Of a DNA stretch of 64,000 bases, positions 61,221 to 64,000 are shown one piece after another. Below the pieces are notes generated by a model that made no database searches, was not told the origin of the DNA, and worked only from the letters and a program-made list of their open reading frames with translations. The stretch comes from Parapristionchus giblindavisi. Taxonomy: Eukaryota > Nematoda > Chromadorea > Rhabditida > Diplogasteridae. The stretch covers positions 764,683-828,682 of the forward strand of contig CALSFV010000046.1 in NCBI GenBank assembly GCA_943737045.1, read 5' to 3'. Numbering within the stretch: position 1 is the first letter of the stretch; every line of letters begins with the position of its first letter. Position numbers and translations under genes: made by a program.

Positions 61221-62149
61221 ATTCTGTCAGTGAATCCAAATCATTAAATTCTCTTCTATATTCGACACTTCTTCCCTCTAATGGACAGCGTGTGAACATC
61301 TCGAACCACCTCCTCTTCTTCTTCTTTTTCTTATCCCTCATTTTCCTTTCTTTCACAGTCTATCCAATTTCATGCCTTATTCGCGCATTACAATTTTGAC
61401 GTCAGAACAAAGCTGCATTATTTTTGTTGTTTTTTTTTAATTCCCCGAAGAATACATTTACGTAAAACTTGTTTTAAAGACAATTGCCCGCTCATTTTCA
61501 GTATAGACGCATTTATAAAGAGTAGCATCTAACGTTCATTACAATATTAATGTAGTGGCGCGACTCCACTATTCCATTTGCATACGCCTGACTTATCAGT
61601 GCGGTCGTCTCTTGGTTTTTATGTGGAGAGTGTGAGATGAGAGGAGATTCCTCGTATGGTTAGATTATCATTCGTTCCTGGCATTTGAGAGACATTAGAG
61701 GTTGTAATGAATATTCATTTGGTTGCTTCTCGCCACGTGAACGAAGAAAATTATGAACGGTGAAAGTGTTCATGAGGTTTCATGACCAATCGGGGAAAAG
61801 AACCCAATTCGTTCTAAAAATAGTGCGATTAAATTATTTTTTAAATGTTTTTGGTTGATCTAAAAATAACAAAAGATTATGCAAGTTTGGGAGATCGAGC
61901 TTACAACCTCGAAGAGATTATCCACTAGGCTACCAGTGATCTTATTTGGAAATTCAGAAGATGAGTCCACGAAGCCATTGGACAAGTTGAGATCTGTCCC
62001 TTATTTCTCTCAACAATAGATCAAACATTATATATGTGGATATCATCCATTTCTTCGTTGTACTATTTCTGACGACTTTTATCATAATAACATACAAGAT
62101 AAATCTTGTCTATTTTTCTGTGTGTAGTCCGCCCTCATATTCTATCTAT
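61221..62149. other. Intergenic, no gene recognised
   Basis: AT-rich. On minus, 61,945-61,885 reads AGCCTAGTGGATAA followed by GCTCGATCTCC, a further degenerate tRNA-like relic without a clear element around it. Confidence 0.4.
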
Positions 62150-62199
62150 CCCTCTCCCTCTCCCTATCTCCCTCTCTGCCTCTCTTCATCTCTCTCTTC

Positions 62200-62245
<46 letters not shown>

Positions 62246-62440
62246 TCCTTCTATCTCTAGCTCTCTCTCTATCTCTTTCTCTCTCTCTCTCCCTCTCTCC
62301 CTTCTTATATCAAGTACTCTCTTGAGAGTATCCGCCTGACAAGTTGACAGAGACAATGGAGGAAGCTTAGATAAGGAATGGATGGAGGGAGGGGGAGAGG
62401 GAGAGAGAGAGAGAGAGGGGGGGGGGAGAGGGAATCCTTC
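62150..62440. repeat. (CT)n and (GA)n microsatellites
   Basis: 62,150-62,305 is nearly pure CT; 62,380-62,435 is GA with a poly-G stretch. Confidence 0.9.
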
Positions 62441-62519
62441 CTCTCACCCAGATCCCAGTCCACCTCATTAAACTTCAGTTAGAGTTTGCGCCATTTACTC
62501 CACAGTGAATTCTGTCTGA

Positions 62520-63430
62520 TATTCTCTACAGTAGACAAAAGACGTAGAGAGTACGTGATAGTGAGAGAGTACCAGACAGTCAGAGAGTGTCTATTGAAAG
62601 AATAGGCGAGAGAGTGTGTGATAGCGAGAGAGTGTCTAGTCAGAGAAGAGGCGAGAGAGTACGGAGAAGTGAGAGAGACAGAGACAGCTTCAAGGACGGA
62701 GGGATTGGCAGGGTCACTACTCTATTCAGCTACTTTAAGAAGTCTTCCTATTCTCCTCTCCTTTTTCGTAGTAATTTTATTAGAAGTGAGTAATTATTAC
62801 TGACCTTTCCATTGTTACCAGACACTACCGCATCTACCTCCTATTCGATATCTGATCCGGGGTACTGTAGCCAATCCCGCGTGTGCTGGTGTGATTGGGA
62901 TTACGGTAGGTGGTTGGGATACTGTAGTCCATTAATCATATCATTATATCGTAGACAGACGGTCTACGTATGTAAATAATCCCCCATTGTTCATCCCATT
63001 TCATTCTATTCTTTCTCTTTTCTTCTTACATTTCCTCCCCTTTTTCTGGGACCAAATCATATTATCCATACTGAGCCCCCGTCTATTCTTCCTTTGTTTT
63101 CCCCCATCCTGTTGTGTTATTCTTTTCTCGATCCGCTAGTAGTCGAACGATTCCGTGCTGTGGATGCTAAACGACGGAAGTCCGCAGCCGTCTTTTTTCC
63201 AGGGTCGAGGGGATCCTTCGGGGCCACAATCAAATCAGTGAGAGACTTGAGTTACTCTTCTATTCTTCCTCTACTTTTCGGCGCACTCTCTCGATTTCGC
63301 GTGCTCTTTCCTCTATCTCTCTGACCAGATACTCTCTCACTATCACATGTTCTCTCGTCCACTTTCGAACATTATCTTTCACTTTTTCTCTGCGCTCTCT
63401 CACTTATTTCTCTGAATCTCTAACTCTCTC
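62520..63430. repeat. Opposed GAGAGAGT and ACTCTCTC arrays
   Basis: 62,530-62,680 repeats GAGAGAGT-like words, and 63,230-63,430 repeats the complementary ACTCTCTC words around a non-repetitive core of about 550 bp. Similar GAGAGAGT arrays precede the recombinase (4,430-4,490) and occur in the palindrome spacer (16,700-16,790), so this may be a degenerate member of the same element family. No recombinase is seen here. Confidence 0.4.
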
Positions 63431-63589
63431 ACTCTATCAATCTGTATTCATATCTTTCTCTATATCTATGACTAGCATGAACTCTCAATAGAATCATCAT
63501 CGATGATAGAAACATGTCTCAGATATATTTGACAAATTGAATTTGCTCCATCATAGAGTTCATGATAGCTGATGATTCCTATACAGTAC

Positions 63590-64000
63590 AGCAGAATCCC
63601 GCCCTTGACATGGGATCCCCGGGTGTCCCGGGGTGTCCCCTCTGTCCCCTCGATTTTTTACGCTGTAAATAAGGAATATCAGCTCTTCAAATAAGTTGCA
63701 TTCTTTTACTCTATGTTTGACCGAATTTATCGTGCAAAGATTGGAATTTTATAAATTACGTAGGCTGAGAAAAAATATTGAAAATTTTAATTTTTTCAAT
63801 TTTTTACAAATGCCGCGCGAAAATTTTGAAGAACTCGCGCACGCTCGGCAAATTCTATCGCGAACTGACTTCGTTCCAGCATTTCTTTTCCTTAGTACAA
63901 TTGAGTCAACAAGCTTTTAAAAAATCCAATCTTTCCTTGATAAATTCGGTCAGATCTGGAGCAAAACAACGCAAACAATTTGAAGAGCTGATGCTCCTTA
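63590..64000. other. Window end: possible transposon terminus
   Basis: ACAGTACAGCAGAATCCCGC followed by GGGTGTCCCGGGGTGTCCCC resembles the end of a DNA transposon (TA-flanked CAGnnnGCAGAATCCCGC type), but the other end lies outside the window. No gene recognised. Confidence 0.3.

Overview
The window looks like nuclear DNA of a free-living nematode, most likely Caenorhabditis or a close relative. It is AT-rich, its short introns (often 42-60 nt) end in a TTTCAG-like acceptor, and it carries a cluster of nematode seven-transmembrane (7TM) chemoreceptor genes, a worm-type casein-kinase-1 gene and an M13 (neprilysin-like) peptidase gene. No prokaryotic or organellar signal is seen. Genes are multi-exon, so exon limits below were built by hand from frame, splice sites and comparison between paralogues.

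Layout. 1-991 is a perfect 1-kb palindrome. 2,440-25,380 is a very large inverted duplication: the 3' end of a chemoreceptor gene plus about 6 kb of flanking DNA is present as two opposed arms (left 2,440-3,480 and 8,345-14,450; right 17,535-24,265 and 24,370-25,380) around a 3-kb spacer. The spacer holds a decayed RACK1 fragment and a 17-bp satellite. The left arm is interrupted by about 4.9 kb containing a hAT-type MITE (short non-autonomous DNA transposon), a tyrosine-recombinase gene and an unidentified decayed gene. 24,755-27,031 is chemoreceptor B (minus, frameshifted). 27,927-36,008 is a 21-exon M13 peptidase gene (minus, apparently intact) whose introns hold a Tc1-like element, MITEs and a 1-kb foldback element. 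37,505-39,290 and 40,615-43,089 are two apparently intact chemoreceptor genes (E and C, minus). 43.6-48.3 kb is a nested transposon zone. 48,996-50,956 is a CK1/TTBK-like kinase gene (plus), and 51,784-56,013 is an intact chemoreceptor gene (D, plus) with four transposable elements in its introns. 56-64 kb has no gene I recognise: it is low-complexity DNA, one tRNA-bearing MITE and one possible small secreted protein.

The chemoreceptors share the same run of exon lengths (typically 99, 150, 108, 96 and 63 nt, then a last TM exon near 100 nt), so they are tandem and inverted duplicates of one ancestor. The most unusual theme is the mobile DNA. Five MITE families defined by different terminal repeats each carry a tRNA-like module with A-box and B-box (RNA polymerase III internal promoter) sequences. 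A set of hairpin MITEs is flanked by TTAA, and one such insertion is dated by an empty TTAA site in the opposite duplication arm. No operon, CRISPR or rRNA was seen.
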